Source of the DNA: Bradyrhizobium sp. 195
GTDB lineage: Bacteria; Pseudomonadota; Alphaproteobacteria; Rhizobiales; Xanthobacteraceae
Assembly: GCF_023101665.1 (NCBI RefSeq)
Contig: NZ_CP082161.1
Coordinates: 4,526,001-4,590,000 of the forward strand
Length of the DNA: 64,000 nt
Reading direction: 5' to 3'
This document shows, piece after piece, positions 26,940 to 36,417 of this stretch. The notes beneath the pieces were generated by a model, which saw nothing but the letters and a program-made list of their open reading frames with translations, had not been told where the DNA came from and did not search any database. Made by a program: the position numbers and the translations under genes. Numbering within the stretch: position 1 is the first letter of the stretch; every line of letters begins with the position of its first letter.

Positions 26940-28964
26940 TCAGGCCGCCGGCTCGACGTAGCGCGGGAACGCCGGGGTCGGCGCCGGCAGCGTCGAACCG
27001 GGCGCGATCCGCCTGGCGCCGCCGAGCATCGCGAAGCTGCGCTCGGATTCGGGGATACCAAGGCTGTCGAGCAGCAAGCCCGAGGCGGCCGGCATCGCGG
27101 GCTGAGCCAGGATCGCGATCTGGCGCACGACTTCGGCGGTGACGTAGAGCACCGTCTTCTGCCTGGCCGGATCGGTCTTGGCGAGCGCCCACGGCGCCTC
27201 GCCGGCGAAATAGCGGTTGGCCTCCGCGACCACGGCCCAGACGGCGTTGAGCCAGTGATGGATCTGCTGCGTCGCCATGGCTTCGCGTGACGCCGTGATC
27301 ATGCCGTCGGCCATCGCCAGGATTGTCTTGTCGTTGTCGCTGAACTCGCCGGGCTCGGGCAATACGCCGCCGAGCTGTTTGGCGATCATCGACAGTGAAC
27401 GCTGCGCCAGGTTGCCGAGATCGTTGGCGAGGTCGGCGTTGATGCGCGCGACGATGGCTTCGTGGTTGTAGTTGCCGTCCTGTCCGAACGGCACCTCGCG
27501 CAGAAAGAAATAGCGCATCTGGTCGACACCATATTGGTCGGCGAGGTTGAAGGGATCGACGACATTGCCGACCGACTTCGACATCTTCTCACCCCTGTTG
27601 AACAGGAAGCCATGGGCATAGACCCGCTTCGGCAGCGGGATCCCGGCCGACAGCAGGAACGCCGGCCAATACACCGCATGGAAACGGATGATGTCCTTGC
27701 CGATGATGTGGACGTCGGCCGGCCAATAACGCCAGTTTCCGTCGCCTTCGTCGGGAAAGCCGACGCCGGTGATGTAGTTGGTCAGCGCGTCGACCCAGAC
27801 ATACATCACGTGCTCTTCGTCGCCGGGCACCTTGACGCCCCAGTCGAACGTCGTGCGCGAGATCGAGAGATCGCGCAGGCCTCCCCTGACGAAGCTCACC
27901 ACCTCGTTCTTGCGGGAGTCGGGCCCGATGAAATCGGGATGATCCGCGTAGAGCTTCAGCAGCTTGTCCTGGTACGCCGACAGGCGGAAGAAATAGCTCT
28001 TCTCCTCGACCCATTCGACCGGCGTGCCCTGCGGCCCGAGCCGTACGCCGTCATCGTTCAGGCGCGTCTCGTCCTCGGCGTAATAGGCTTCATCGCGCAC
28101 CGAGTACCAGCCGGCATAGGTGTCGGCATAGATGTCCCCGTTCGCCTCCATGCGTCGCCAGATCTCCTGGCTGGAGCGATGATGCTGCTCTTCGGTGGTG
28201 CGGATGAAGCGGTCGAACGACACGTTCAGGCGCTCGTCCATCTCCTTGAAGCGGCCGGCATTGCGCGTGGCGAGCGAGGAGACGGACATGTTCTCACCGG
28301 CGGCCGTCTGAACCATTTTCTGGCCGTGCTCGTCGGTGCCGGTCAGGAAGAACACGTCCTTGCCGTCAAGCCGTGCAAAACGTGCGAGCACGTCGGTCGC
28401 GATCGCCTCATAAGCGTGGCCGATATGCGGGCTGCCGTTGGGATAGGCGATCGCGGTCGTGATGTAGAAGACGTTGTCGCGCGCCGGGGCGGCAATCGGC
28501 GCTGCGGCTTGCGGAGCTGCGACGGGCTTCGGCGCAGGCGGTGCCTTGGGTTTAGAGATCTTGGGTTCAGAGATCTTGGGTTTTGATATCTCGGATTTTG
28601 AAATCTCGGATTTCGAGACCTTGGGCTTCACGGCTTTCGGGGGCACGGCAACAGGCGCCGGCGCAGCGGCAACGGCAGGCGCACTCACCTTCGCCTTCTT
28701 GGCCACTTTCTTCGCCGGAGCCTTGGCTGGCTTTTTGGCCGCCTTCTTTACCGTCTTCTTGGCGACGGCCTGCTTCTTTGCGACTTTCTTCCCGGCCTTC
28801 TTCGCCGTCTTCGCGACGCTCTTCTTCACGCCCTTCTTGGCGGCGACCTTCTTGGTCTTCTTGACGGCCTTGCTGGCGCGCGCCTTCACAGCCTTCTTCG
28901 TGGCTTTTTTCGCAGCTTTCTTGCTGCCCTTGGCTTTGACGGTTTTCTTAGCTCGCGTTGCCAC
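26940..28964 (-). CDS. metG: Methionyl-tRNA synthetase with lysine-rich N-terminal tail
   Basis: 674 residues that charge tRNA-Met. The catalytic part begins near residue 163 ([20 protein letters not shown], with the HIGH motif) and contains KMSKS ([11 protein letters not shown]), the anticodon-binding helices and no obvious zinc knuckle. Before it come about 160 extra residues: an Ala/Lys-rich stretch of histone-H1 type ([16 protein letters not shown] and many similar units), then five copies of a five-residue unit ([25 protein letters not shown]) and a Pro/Ala linker. Frame and ribosome binding site (AAAGGA before a GTG start) support one continuous protein. A later internal start is possible but no good ribosome binding site was seen at one. 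Confidence 0.93.
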   Translation of the reverse strand: MATRAKKTVKAKGSKKAAKKATKKAVKARASKAVKKTKKVAAKKGVKKSVAKTAKKAGKKVAKKQAVAKKTVKKAAKKPAKAPAKKVAKKAKVSAPAVAAAPAPVAVPPKAVKPKVSKSEISKSEISKPKISEPKISKPKAPPAPKPVAAPQAAAPIAAPARDNVFYITTAIAYPNGSPHIGHAYEAIATDVLARFARLDGKDVFFLTGTDEHGQKMVQTAAGENMSVSSLATRNAGRFKEMDERLNVSFDRFIRTTEEQHHRSSQEIWRRMEANGDIYADTYAGWYSVRDEAYYAEDETRLNDDGVRLGPQGTPVEWVEEKSYFFRLSAYQDKLLKLYADHPDFIGPDSRKNEVVSFVRGGLRDLSISRTTFDWGVKVPGDEEHVMYVWVDALTNYITGVGFPDEGDGNWRYWPADVHIIGKDIIRFHAVYWPAFLLSAGIPLPKRVYAHGFLFNRGEKMSKSVGNVVDPFNLADQYGVDQMRYFFLREVPFGQDGNYNHEAIVARINADLANDLGNLAQRSLSMIAKQLGGVLPEPGEFSDNDKTILAMADGMITASREAMATQQIHHWLNAVWAVVAEANRYFAGEAPWALAKTDPARQKTVLYVTAEVVRQIAILAQPAMPAASGLLLDSLGIPESERSFAMLGGARRIAPGSTLPAPTPAFPRYVEPAA
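28547..28620 (-). repeat. 15-bp tandem repeat inside metG
   Basis: Five imperfect copies of a 15-base unit (consensus GAGATCTTGGGTTTA on the plus strand) encode the five-residue SK(S/P)(E/K)I units of the MetG tail. Slippage could change the copy number without breaking the frame. Confidence 0.75.
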
Positions 28965-29025
28965 GACGAATTCCTTTTACCGGCTTCTCGAAATTTGGAA
29001 ACAAACCTGCGTTCGGTTATTGTTT

Positions 29026-29074
29026 GAGCATGATCCTCTCGGAAAACCGCTGCACACTTTTCCGGATCATGCTC
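29026..29074. repeat. Palindromic Bradyrhizobium-type repeat
   Basis: GAGCATGATC and GATCATGCTC form the ends of a 49-base imperfect palindrome with GGAAAA and TTTTCC inside. This is a repeat I know as common in Bradyrhizobium and Rhodopseudomonas intergenic regions. It overlaps the first base of the holB stop codon and sits between holB and metG, where its RNA hairpin may end or stabilise the transcript. Confidence 0.75.
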
Positions 29075-30120
29075 TAGCGCGTTGCGTCCGCCAGCCAGCC
29101 GAACACCGAGAAAACCAAGGGCTTTCGCTCCAGATTGTAGGTTTCGGTGTCGCGCGCGGCGCGGACGATCTTTTCCCATACCTCGGCTAGGCGCGCAAGG
29201 CGCGGCAGGTTCTGGTTGGCATTGGCCTCGTCCGCATGCAGGCGTTCCGCGATCCAGCGATCGATGCCGTCGATGAAGGCGGCAAGTGCGACACGATCGC
29301 TGGTGCCGAGCGAATCGCCGAGCGTGTGCAATTCGCGCGGATCGACCTGCGGCAGGCGCGCGAGCAGCGCCGCCGTGCGCTGCTGAAGTTTCAGGGCATC
29401 GCCGCCGAGCAGTGTCAGGGCCCTTGCAACGCTGCCCTCGGAGGCCTCCGCCACCTCGCGCAGCGCAGGATCGCTCGGATCGAGCTCTGCCGCCGAAGCC
29501 GCCGCGCCGATCACGTCATCCGTGGCGAGCGGCCGCAGACGCAGCTTGCGGCAGCGCGACTGGATCGTGGCGAGCACGCGCGCGGGCGCGTGGCTCACCA
29601 GAAGAAACAACGATCGCTGCGGCGGCTCCTCGAGAATCTTAAGAAGCGCGTTGGCCGCGTTTGGATTGAGTTCGTCGACGGTGTCCACGATGCAGACACG
29701 CCAGCCTTCGGCGGCGGCCGTCGAGCCGAAGAAGCTGATGGTCTCGCGCGTCTCGTCTACAGTGATCACGGTGCGCATCACGCCGCGGTCGTTGGCGGTG
29801 CGCTCCAGCGTCAAGAGGCCGCCATGCGAGCCGGCCGCAACCTGCCGCGCCACGGCGTCATCGGCATTGATCGCAAGGTTCTCGGCGCGCTGCACGGACT
29901 CCGCCAGCGGCTGGCCGTGGGCGAGCACGAAGCGCGCCATACGATAGGCCAGCGTCGCCTTGCCGATCCCTTGCGGGCCACCGATCAGCCAGGCATGCGG
30001 GATGCGTCCGCTGCGATAGGCCGCGAGCAGCGCCGTCTCGGCCTCGCGATGGCCGAACAGACGGCTCGTCTCGCGCGGATGTGGACTGGCGCTTTCGCGC
30101 TCGGTCTGACGTGGGCTCAT
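29074..30120 (-). CDS. holB: DNA polymerase III subunit delta'
   Basis: 348 residues, a clamp-loader AAA+ subunit. The opening RLFGHREAETALLAAYRSGR and HAWLIGGPQGIGKATLAYRM with a Walker A (GPQGIGKAT) are typical, as are ANALLKILEEPPQRSLFLLVSH and the sensor ATIQSRCRKL. No cysteine zinc module is visible, as in many alphaproteobacterial proteins. Its ATG overlaps the tmk stop (ATGA), so it is translated with tmk. Confidence 0.93.
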   Translation of the reverse strand: MSPRQTERESASPHPRETSRLFGHREAETALLAAYRSGRIPHAWLIGGPQGIGKATLAYRMARFVLAHGQPLAESVQRAENLAINADDAVARQVAAGSHGGLLTLERTANDRGVMRTVITVDETRETISFFGSTAAAEGWRVCIVDTVDELNPNAANALLKILEEPPQRSLFLLVSHAPARVLATIQSRCRKLRLRPLATDDVIGAAASAAELDPSDPALREVAEASEGSVARALTLLGGDALKLQQRTAALLARLPQVDPRELHTLGDSLGTSDRVALAAFIDGIDRWIAERLHADEANANQNLPRLARLAEVWEKIVRAARDTETYNLERKPLVFSVFGWLADATR

Positions 30121-30803
30121 GCGGAAATCACCGAGGCCGGCGTGGGCAGCAGACGATCGCGCAGCGCCGTCCAGACTCGTGCCGCAACCGTATCCGGGTC
30201 GGAATTGGCGTCGATCAGCACGCAGCGCGCGGGTTCGTCCGCAGCGATCTTGCGATAGGCCTCGCGCAGACCCTGATGAAAACTGAGCTTCTCGCCCTCG
30301 AACCTGTCGGGCGCGCCGTTGCCGCGGCGCGCAGCGGCGCGCTGGAGGCCGATCTCAACCGGCAGGTCGAGGATGAGGGTGAGGTCCGGCTTGAGATCGC
30401 CGATCGTGACCCGCTGCATCGCGTTGATGAGGCCGATTGGAACCTTGCCGAGGCTGCCCTGATAGGCGCGTGTCGAGTCGGCAAAACGGTCGCACAGCAC
30501 CCAGGTGCCCTGGTTGAGCGCAGGCAGGATCACGGTGCGGACATGGTCATCACGTGCGGCGGCAAACAGCAGCGTCTCGGCTTCGGGTCCGAGCAGCTTG
30601 CCCATGCCGGACAGCACCAGATGACGCATGATCTCGGCACCCGGCGAGCCGCCCGGCTCGCGCGTGACCCGGATGCGGAGCTTTGCCGCCTTGAGGCGGT
30701 CGGCGAGCTTCTTGATCTGGGTCGATTTGCCGGTGCCCTCGCCGCCTTCAAAGGTGATGAAGCGTCCGCGTCCGGACGGCCGCTGTGGCGCGCTCTCACT
30801 CAT
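30117..30803 (-). CDS. tmk: Thymidylate kinase
   Basis: 228 residues that phosphorylate dTMP to dTDP. The P-loop FEGGEGTGKSTQ, the DR motif VLCDRFADSTRAYQG and the LID region (ARRGNGAPDRFEGEKLSFH) are present. It begins 2 bases behind the dacC stop and overlaps holB, forming a tight operon. Confidence 0.95.
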   Translation of the reverse strand: MSESAPQRPSGRGRFITFEGGEGTGKSTQIKKLADRLKAAKLRIRVTREPGGSPGAEIMRHLVLSGMGKLLGPEAETLLFAAARDDHVRTVILPALNQGTWVLCDRFADSTRAYQGSLGKVPIGLINAMQRVTIGDLKPDLTLILDLPVEIGLQRAAARRGNGAPDRFEGEKLSFHQGLREAYRKIAADEPARCVLIDANSDPDTVAARVWTALRDRLLPTPASVISA

Positions 30804-30805
30804 GG

Positions 30806-32068
30806 TCAGAGCTTCTCGGCGCCTGCACGGAACATGCCGATCACGAGCTCGCTGGCGCCGTCGATCGCACGTCGCACGGTCGAGCCGGTACCGATCGCTT
30901 CGGCCGCATAGACCGGCGTCTCCACCGCGATGTTGCCGCTCCGCCAGACCTTGACCACGCCGACCCGCTGGCCGGCCTCGACCGGCGCCCGCACCGGGCC
31001 GCTATAGACGACGCGCGCAATCAGCTTGTCGCTGCCGTTCTTGTGCACCATCACCTTCACCGGGTTCTTGGCGACGAGCTTGACCGAGCGGCTCTCGCCG
31101 CCGAACACCTTGGCGTAGCCGACGGGCTGCTCGGCCGCGATCAGCGTGCGGGTTTCGAAATTGCGAAAACCCCATTCCAGCATCTTCTTGGCTTCCGTAG
31201 CACGATCCTCGGGATCTTCGAGCCCGTTGACGACGACGATCAGCCGCGTGCCGTTCTGCACCGCCGAGCCGACCATGCCGTAGCCGCCTTCCTTGGTGTA
31301 GCCGGTCTTGAGGCCGTCGGCGCCTTCCATCGAATTGAGCAGCGGATTGCGGTTGGGCTGGCGGATCTTGTTCCAGGTGTACTCCTTCTCGCCGAACAAT
31401 TTGTAGAATTCGGGGAAGTCCAGGATGATGTGCCGGGCGAGGATGCCGAGTTCGCGCACCGTCATCTTGTTGCCGGAGTCGGGCAGGCCGTTGGAATTGC
31501 CGAAGGTCGACCTGGTCATGCCGAGCTCGCGGGCCCGCTTGGTCATGAAGTCGGCCGCGAAGATCCGCTCGTTGCCCGCCATGGCTTCGGCGAGCGCGAT
31601 GCAGGCGTCGTTGCCGCTCTGGACGATCGCGCCGTGCAGGAGATCGTCGACCGAGACCTTGCTGTTGATGGCGGCGAACATGGTCGAGCCGCCCGAGGGC
31701 GCGCCGCCCCGGCGCCAGGCGTTCTCGCTGATCCGGTACTCGTCGGTCAGCTTGATGTCGCCCTTCTTGATGGCATTGAAGACCACCTCCGCCGTCATCA
31801 GCTTCATCATGCTGGAGGGCGCGCGCAGCTCGTCGGCGTTCTTCTCGAACAGCACGCTGCCGCTGGAGGCTTCGATCAGGATCGCGGTCGGGGCATCGCC
31901 GTCGAAGCCGGTATCGTCCGCCTTCTTGGCGCCCTGGACGCTCTGGTTGGCGGCCAGAAGCGCCCCACTCCAGCCGATACCCACAACCAGAACCGTCGCC
32001 ATCAGCCCGCGCAACAGCGCTCCGGCGGTGAAGCGGGTGCGACGAAGCGAAGAAGGACGAAATGCCAT
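30806..32068 (-). CDS. dacC: D-alanyl-D-alanine carboxypeptidase (PBP5/6 type)
   Basis: 420 residues; trims the terminal D-Ala of peptidoglycan pentapeptides in the periplasm. An N-terminal hydrophobic segment (LLRGLMATVLVVGIGWSGALLAA) is a signal peptide or anchor. The three penicillin-binding motifs are APSSMMKLM (SxxK), SGNDAC (SxN) and DGLKTGYT (KTG). A C-terminal beta-rich PBP5 domain follows. The ATG at 32068 gives the normal signal peptide, while the frame itself opens further upstream. Confidence 0.93.
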   Translation of the reverse strand: MAFRPSSLRRTRFTAGALLRGLMATVLVVGIGWSGALLAANQSVQGAKKADDTGFDGDAPTAILIEASSGSVLFEKNADELRAPSSMMKLMTAEVVFNAIKKGDIKLTDEYRISENAWRRGGAPSGGSTMFAAINSKVSVDDLLHGAIVQSGNDACIALAEAMAGNERIFAADFMTKRARELGMTRSTFGNSNGLPDSGNKMTVRELGILARHIILDFPEFYKLFGEKEYTWNKIRQPNRNPLLNSMEGADGLKTGYTKEGGYGMVGSAVQNGTRLIVVVNGLEDPEDRATEAKKMLEWGFRNFETRTLIAAEQPVGYAKVFGGESRSVKLVAKNPVKVMVHKNGSDKLIARVVYSGPVRAPVEAGQRVGVVKVWRSGNIAVETPVYAAEAIGTGSTVRRAIDGASELVIGMFRAGAEKL

Positions 32069-32220
32069 GGCCAAGCCCTGAGAGCGGCGTTCTAACAGCT
32101 GGAACCGGTGCGAACAACACGAGGTTGGACGCCTGCCACGAGATTGCACGATTCTCGCCGCGCCCCTATCGTGGCGCCTCATGTTTCTCGACCAAACCCC
32201 TGAAACAAGGCGGAAAAGCG

Positions 32221-33174
32221 ATGTCCTCCACCCGCGTGATCAAGACCAACGGCATCGATCTCTTCATCCGCGAAGCCGGCCAGGGTCCGCTGGTGGTGCT
32301 GTGCCATGGCTGGCCGGAGCTGTCCTATTCCTGGCGCCACCAGATCCCCGTGCTCGCCGAGGCCGGGTTTCACGTCGTTGCCCCCGACATGCGCGGCTAC
32401 GGCCAAAGCGCCGCGCCCCCTGACGTTGCCGCCTACTCGATCTTCGACACGGTCGGCGATGTGGTCGGCCTCGTGCAGGCGCTGGGCGAGACCAAGGCGA
32501 TGGTGGTCGGCCATGACTGGGGCGCGCCGGTGGCCTGGCACGCGGCGCTGTTCCGGCCCGACATCTTCACGGCCGTCGCGGGTCTGAGCGTGCCGCCGCC
32601 GTTCCGCGGCCGCGGCAAGCCGCTCGACCTGCTCCGCCAGGGCGGCGTCACCAATTTCTACTGGCAGTACTTCCAGGCGCCCGGCGTCGCCGAGGCCGAG
32701 TTGGAGCGCGACGTTGCCCGCACCATGCGCATCGTGCTTGGGGGACGGGGCCTCGCCGATCCCACCGCCGCCATGTTCGTGCAGGAGGGCAAGGGCTTTC
32801 TCAGCCACGCGACCACGGAGGAGCCCCTGCCCGGCTGGCTCAACGAGACTGATCTGGCCTATTTCACCGAAAGCTTCCGCAAGTCCGGCTTTCGCGGCGG
32901 GCTGAACTGGTACCGCAACATCGACCGCAATTGGGAGCTGACGGCGCCCTGGCAGGACGCGCAGATCCTTCAGCCCTCGCTGTTCATTGCTGGCTCGAGA
33001 GACGCCGTCATCACCGGCCTGATCGGCGGCAAGCGCGTCAACGAGCTCCAGCGCGTGCTGCCCAATCTGAAGCAAAAGCTGATCATCGAGGGCGCCGGCC
33101 ATTGGGTGCAGCAGGAACGGCCCGACGAGGTGAACGCGGCGCTCGTGAGGTTCTTGAGGGAGAACGCAACCTAG
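32221..33174 (+). CDS. Alpha/beta hydrolase, epoxide hydrolase-like
   Basis: 317 residues. The oxyanion motif HGWPELSYSWRHQ, the nucleophile elbow VVGHDWGAPVAWH (Asp nucleophile), the acid in AGSRDAVIT and the final GHWVQQERP histidine match soluble epoxide hydrolases, which open epoxides to diols. The cap domain contains tyrosines (NWYRN) that could polarise the epoxide. AAGGCGGAAAAGCG precedes the ATG. The gene stands alone on the plus strand between dacC and rlpA, and its stop overlaps the rlpA stop by 4 bases. Confidence 0.87.
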   Translation: MSSTRVIKTNGIDLFIREAGQGPLVVLCHGWPELSYSWRHQIPVLAEAGFHVVAPDMRGYGQSAAPPDVAAYSIFDTVGDVVGLVQALGETKAMVVGHDWGAPVAWHAALFRPDIFTAVAGLSVPPPFRGRGKPLDLLRQGGVTNFYWQYFQAPGVAEAELERDVARTMRIVLGGRGLADPTAAMFVQEGKGFLSHATTEEPLPGWLNETDLAYFTESFRKSGFRGGLNWYRNIDRNWELTAPWQDAQILQPSLFIAGSRDAVITGLIGGKRVNELQRVLPNLKQKLIIEGAGHWVQQERPDEVNAALVRFLRENAT

Positions 33175-34127
33175 TAGAGGCCGCGGCCGCTCAGGATGTT
33201 GCGAGCCTCGGCGGCGCCGTCAGCCGATGAGGGCGCGTTCTCGGCGGTGTAGCGGCCGTCCCCGTCGTAGGACACCGCGCGGGCGTTCTGGACGGCCCGG
33301 CCCCGGCTGCGGCTCGAGGCCGACATTTCCGAGGTCGCATTGAGCGAGGCCATATCGGCGGAGGTGTTGCCGAGATTATAGGGCCGCCCCTCCGGCATTG
33401 GCACGTCGCCACGAATGGCGCCGCGGCTCGATCCCGGCAATTCCGGCACGAAGGGCCTTGCGGAGGCGACCCGAACCATCGAGGGCGATGGCGCCGGAAC
33501 GCCAGTGCGCAGGGTTGCAAGAAGCTGGCGGTCGTCGGAGCCTTCAAGCGGCGCCCGGCCGACATATTCGACGCGGACCTTGGCGACGCCATTGCCTTTG
33601 AACTCAAGGAGTTCGGCGGCCTTGTTCGAGACATCGATGAGGCGGTTGCCATGATAGGGACCGCGGTCATTGACCCGGACGATCAGCGACTTGCCGTTCG
33701 ACACGTTGGTCACCCGCGCATAGGACGGCATCGGCAGGGTCGGATGCGCCGCGGTCAGCGAGGTCATGTCGAACACTTCGCCATTGGCGGTCAGGCGGCC
33801 ATGGAAGTCATCGCCGTACCAGGACGCCATGCCCTCGGCACGGTAGTTGACGTCCTCTTCGGGCACGTAGGTCCGGCCGGCCACCACATAGGGCTTGCCG
33901 ACGCGGTAGGTGCCGCCGCCCTTCGGGACCGGATCACCCAAAGCCACGACCCGGGGGCTCGAGGACACGCCGTATTTCGGGTCGACGCGGCTGGCGAATT
34001 TGTTGGAGGAGGCGCAATTGGCAAGCGCAAGGCAGGTCGCGACCGCCGCAACACCGCGCGCGGCCCGCAAAACCGAATCTGACCGTCGGATCCCCATGCG
34101 CCCCAAATACCACTTCGCCGGAAGCAT
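33171..34127 (-). CDS. rlpA: RlpA-like septal ring lytic transglycosylase/lipoprotein
   Basis: 318 residues. The lipobox ALANC follows a hydrophobic stretch, so the protein is probably anchored to the outer membrane. The double-psi beta-barrel domain is clear: GMASWYGDDFHGRLTANGEVFDM, then VNDRGPYHGNRLIDVSN with the catalytic Asp and the DRGP motif. A disordered C-terminal part lacks a recognisable SPOR domain. Alternative ATG at 34097. RlpA acts on glycan strands at the division septum and commonly sits next to dacC and tmk, as here. Confidence 0.9.
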   Translation of the reverse strand: MLPAKWYLGRMGIRRSDSVLRAARGVAAVATCLALANCASSNKFASRVDPKYGVSSSPRVVALGDPVPKGGGTYRVGKPYVVAGRTYVPEEDVNYRAEGMASWYGDDFHGRLTANGEVFDMTSLTAAHPTLPMPSYARVTNVSNGKSLIVRVNDRGPYHGNRLIDVSNKAAELLEFKGNGVAKVRVEYVGRAPLEGSDDRQLLATLRTGVPAPSPSMVRVASARPFVPELPGSSRGAIRGDVPMPEGRPYNLGNTSADMASLNATSEMSASSRSRGRAVQNARAVSYDGDGRYTAENAPSSADGAAEARNILSGRGLY

Positions 34128-34453
34128 GCCTAACCCGCTATGGCTACGGGGAGCGCTGTCCGGTCCTTTGATCCGAAGCGGCCCACCACCGCGTCAGAAG
34201 CAGTAACGATAACGCAACCCGAACACGGCGGAAATGGGGAGCCCACAGCGATCCCGCCGGGATGGTAAACGGGACGTTCGCATTTTTCCGTTGTTCTACG
34301 GAGCGATGGCGCCTGCGCTGTGCCATGGCTGGACATTCTGTTGCGCCAAATCCTCACTCCAACCCCATTGTCGCCCTGCTCACCGAAATTCTTTTGACTG
34401 TGCAAGGCCGCACGCGTTTTCTCGGATGCAAGGGCGGGATTTGGAATTTAACG
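34128..34453. other. Intergenic region of about 325 bases
   Basis: Upstream region of rlpA and of a small plus-strand gene. No gene with support, no RNA gene and no clear terminator were seen. Confidence 0.4.
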
Positions 34454-34543
34454 ATGATCGAGACGGTTTCGGCACTGATGGGTCTGGTAAGCGCGGGGAT
34501 CTTCCTGGCCCATGCGTTTGAAGGTTACCGCACGAGGGCCTGA
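34454..34543 (+). CDS. Small single-span membrane protein (29 aa)
   Basis: A 29-residue frame starting MIETVSALMGL with one hydrophobic helix (VSALMGLVSAGIFLAHAF) and a basic tail (EGYRTRA). Very similar tiny proteins with the GIFLAHA motif are familiar from Bradyrhizobium annotations, which supports a real gene. Function unknown. Confidence 0.6.
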   Translation: MIETVSALMGLVSAGIFLAHAFEGYRTRA

Positions 34544-34644
34544 GGCACTCGCGCGAACGGCAAGCATCACCTCTTTCCAGACGGCGCGTTCGGCGAATTT
34601 GATCGATCCGACCGAGCAACGAAGACGAGAGCGGCAGGTGTCCC

Positions 34645-34743
34645 ATGCGCAACCATGACCTGGTATCTGACAGCTTCCTGGCATTGACCGCCGGCGGCTT
34701 GGTCCTGCTCTGCTCGAGCCTCGTGGCACTGGTCTTCGCCTGA
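34645..34743 (+). CDS. Small single-span membrane protein (32 aa)
   Basis: A 32-residue frame from ATG at 34645 with the hydrophobic segment FLALTAGGLVLLCSSLVALVFA reaching the C-terminus after a short polar start. GGCAGGTG upstream may serve as ribosome binding site. Function unknown; support is only the clean signal-anchor-like composition and the neighbouring similar gene. Confidence 0.45.
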   Translation: MRNHDLVSDSFLALTAGGLVLLCSSLVALVFA

Positions 34744-34899
34744 ACACCGCCAGCGCCTTTCCCGTTTTCTAACCACAACTACACCGCGATGCAGCACCGC
34801 AATCCCTTAGGATTGCCCCGCTCCCGTTTAGTTGATTGAATTTCTGCATTCGACGCCTCGACTCATTTCAAGAGGCCATCACCAACGAAGGTGACGCAA

Positions 34900-35028
34900 A
34901 TGCTTGCCGAGAAATTTTTCCTGGTTCTGGAATCCCTGATCCGCGGTGACCGCACCTATCCGGACGGAAGCCCCCGCGTCATCAGCACTTCCCCGCACAT
35001 ACCGGTGAAGCTGGCTGGTCAGAAATAG
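34900..35028 (+). CDS. Small conserved hypothetical protein (42 aa)
   Basis: 42 residues starting MLAEKFFLVLESLI and continuing with YPDGSPRVIS and PHIPVKLAGQK. The GSPRV..SPHIPVKL pattern is one I associate with short conserved Bradyrhizobium proteins. GAAGGTGACG precedes the ATG. The amphipathic N-terminal helix followed by a Pro-rich basic tail suggests a partner-binding peptide. Function unknown. Confidence 0.6.
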   Translation: MLAEKFFLVLESLIRGDRTYPDGSPRVISTSPHIPVKLAGQK

Positions 35029-35054
35029 CCGCACCGTCAGGGCGCACGCGCCGC

Positions 35055-35345
35055 TCAGCGCAGGCCCAGCAGGGAGCGGCGATAGAAGCTGTCGCGGGCC
35101 TCGTTCTGGCAGACGAAGCTGCCGTCGAACCCCTGGCCATACCGCTTCTGACCCTTGCGGTAGTAGACCCCTTTCGTGAAATCGAGCCAGACCACCTTGT
35201 CGTGCGGACAATGACGCTGCGCCTGCGCCTCGTAGCGAAACGGCGTCAGCGGTGTCGCCGAGACCTCCGCGGAGCCGGCACCAATCATAATCGCGCCGGC
35301 GAGCGCGATTCCGCTGCCCCATCTTCCGAAGCCGCCCCTGCTCAC
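35055..35345 (-). CDS. Hypothetical secreted protein with cysteine pair
   Basis: 96 residues from a GTG at 35345 preceded by GGAGGCGGGGA. A signal peptide (WGSGIALAGAIMIGAGSAEVSA) is followed by a small domain with RHCPHDKVVWLDFTKGVYY and FVCQNEARDSFYRR; the two cysteines could form one disulfide. This layout, a CPxDxVVW motif plus a later C, recurs in small secreted rhizobial proteins. Function unknown. Confidence 0.65.
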   Translation of the reverse strand: MSRGGFGRWGSGIALAGAIMIGAGSAEVSATPLTPFRYEAQAQRHCPHDKVVWLDFTKGVYYRKGQKRYGQGFDGSFVCQNEARDSFYRRSLLGLR

Positions 35346-35505
35346 TCCCCGCCTCCCGATCCCAGCCGTCGCACGATGGCCGCAAGGCACGCTAGCACGA
35401 AATGGCGCGATCCGCCGAAGGCGAGACGCGGGCCGCGTCTTCCGCCGGCCATCTTGTCGGGTTAAATGAAAGCGAGATCGTTTCGATTGCGAGGATGCGG
35501 CCTGA

Positions 35506-36084
35506 ATGTCGGTTGAGCCTGAGACCCGCACCGAGCCCCGCCCGCCCTCGCCGCGCCTGGGCCTGCTGCCGATGATCATCTTCGGCTCGCGCTGGCTGCA
35601 ACTGCCGCTCTATCTCGGACTGATCGCGGCGCAATGCGTCTATATCGTGCTGTTCCTGAAAGAGCTCTGGCACCTCTCCTGGCACGCGATCGATCTCACC
35701 GAGCAACAGATCATGATGAGCGTGCTCGCGCTGATCGACGTCGTGATGATCTCCAACCTGCTCGTAATGGTGATCGTCGGCGGCTACGAGACGTTCGTCT
35801 CGCGGCTCGACCTCCAGGGCCATCCCGACGAGCCGGAATGGCTCGGCCATGTCAATGCGAGCGTGCTGAAGATCAAGCTCGCCATGGCCATCATCGGCAT
35901 CTCCTCGATCGCGCTGCTGCGCACCTTCATCGAGGCCGGCAATCTCGGCTCGGACCGCGCCGGCTTCACCGAGACCGGCGTGATGTGGCAGGTCCTGATT
36001 CACATCACCTTCATTCTCTCGGCGATCGGCATCGCCTATGTCGACAAGCTCAGCGAGTCCGGAATGCGCAAGCACGCCGAGTGA
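35506..36084 (+). CDS. YqhA/UPF0114 family membrane protein
   Basis: 192 residues with four predicted helices. Characteristic parts are FGSRWLQLPLYLGLIAAQ, SVLALIDVVMISNLLVMVIVGGYE and LKIKLAMAIIGISSIALLR. Family members are inner-membrane proteins of unknown biochemical role. The start is an ATG in GAATGTCGG. It converges on the zeta-inhibitor gene with a 15-base gap. Confidence 0.88.
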   Translation: MSVEPETRTEPRPPSPRLGLLPMIIFGSRWLQLPLYLGLIAAQCVYIVLFLKELWHLSWHAIDLTEQQIMMSVLALIDVVMISNLLVMVIVGGYETFVSRLDLQGHPDEPEWLGHVNASVLKIKLAMAIIGISSIALLRTFIEAGNLGSDRAGFTETGVMWQVLIHITFILSAIGIAYVDKLSESGMRKHAE

Positions 36085-36099
36085 GGCCTCGCGGCCGCT

Positions 36100-36417
36100 T
36101 TACCTGTCGGTCTCGAGCTGCTGCATGACCTGATGCAGGCATTCCTGAAGCTTGGCCGCGACCTGCTCGCGCGCAAGGCCCGTGTCGGCAAGATCCTCCG
36201 ACACCTTGTCCAGCACCTCGTCCATCGTCCGGTTTTCCAGATGGTCCGTCACCAGCGTCGTTGCATAGCTTGCCGCGGCATCGCCGCTCAGGCCGAGCCG
36301 GCTTGCGGCCCATAGACCGAGCAGCTTGTTGGACCGGGCGGTGACCTTGAACATGAGTTCCTTGTCGTGGACGAATTTGGCCTCGAAGCCCTGCTCGCGC
36401 TTGTCGAACGTGGTCAT
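36100..36417 (-). CDS. DUF1476 protein, F1-ATPase zeta inhibitor family
   Basis: 105 residues, start at ATG 36417 after GGAGCTGACC. The N-terminus MTTFDKREQGFEAKFVHDKE is the inhibitory segment of the alphaproteobacterial ATP synthase zeta subunit, and the following four-helix part (LGLWAASRLGLSGDAAASYA) matches the family. It blocks ATP hydrolysis by F1F0. It is encoded away from the atp operon, as usual. Confidence 0.9.
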   Translation of the reverse strand: MTTFDKREQGFEAKFVHDKELMFKVTARSNKLLGLWAASRLGLSGDAAASYATTLVTDHLENRTMDEVLDKVSEDLADTGLAREQVAAKLQECLHQVMQQLETDR

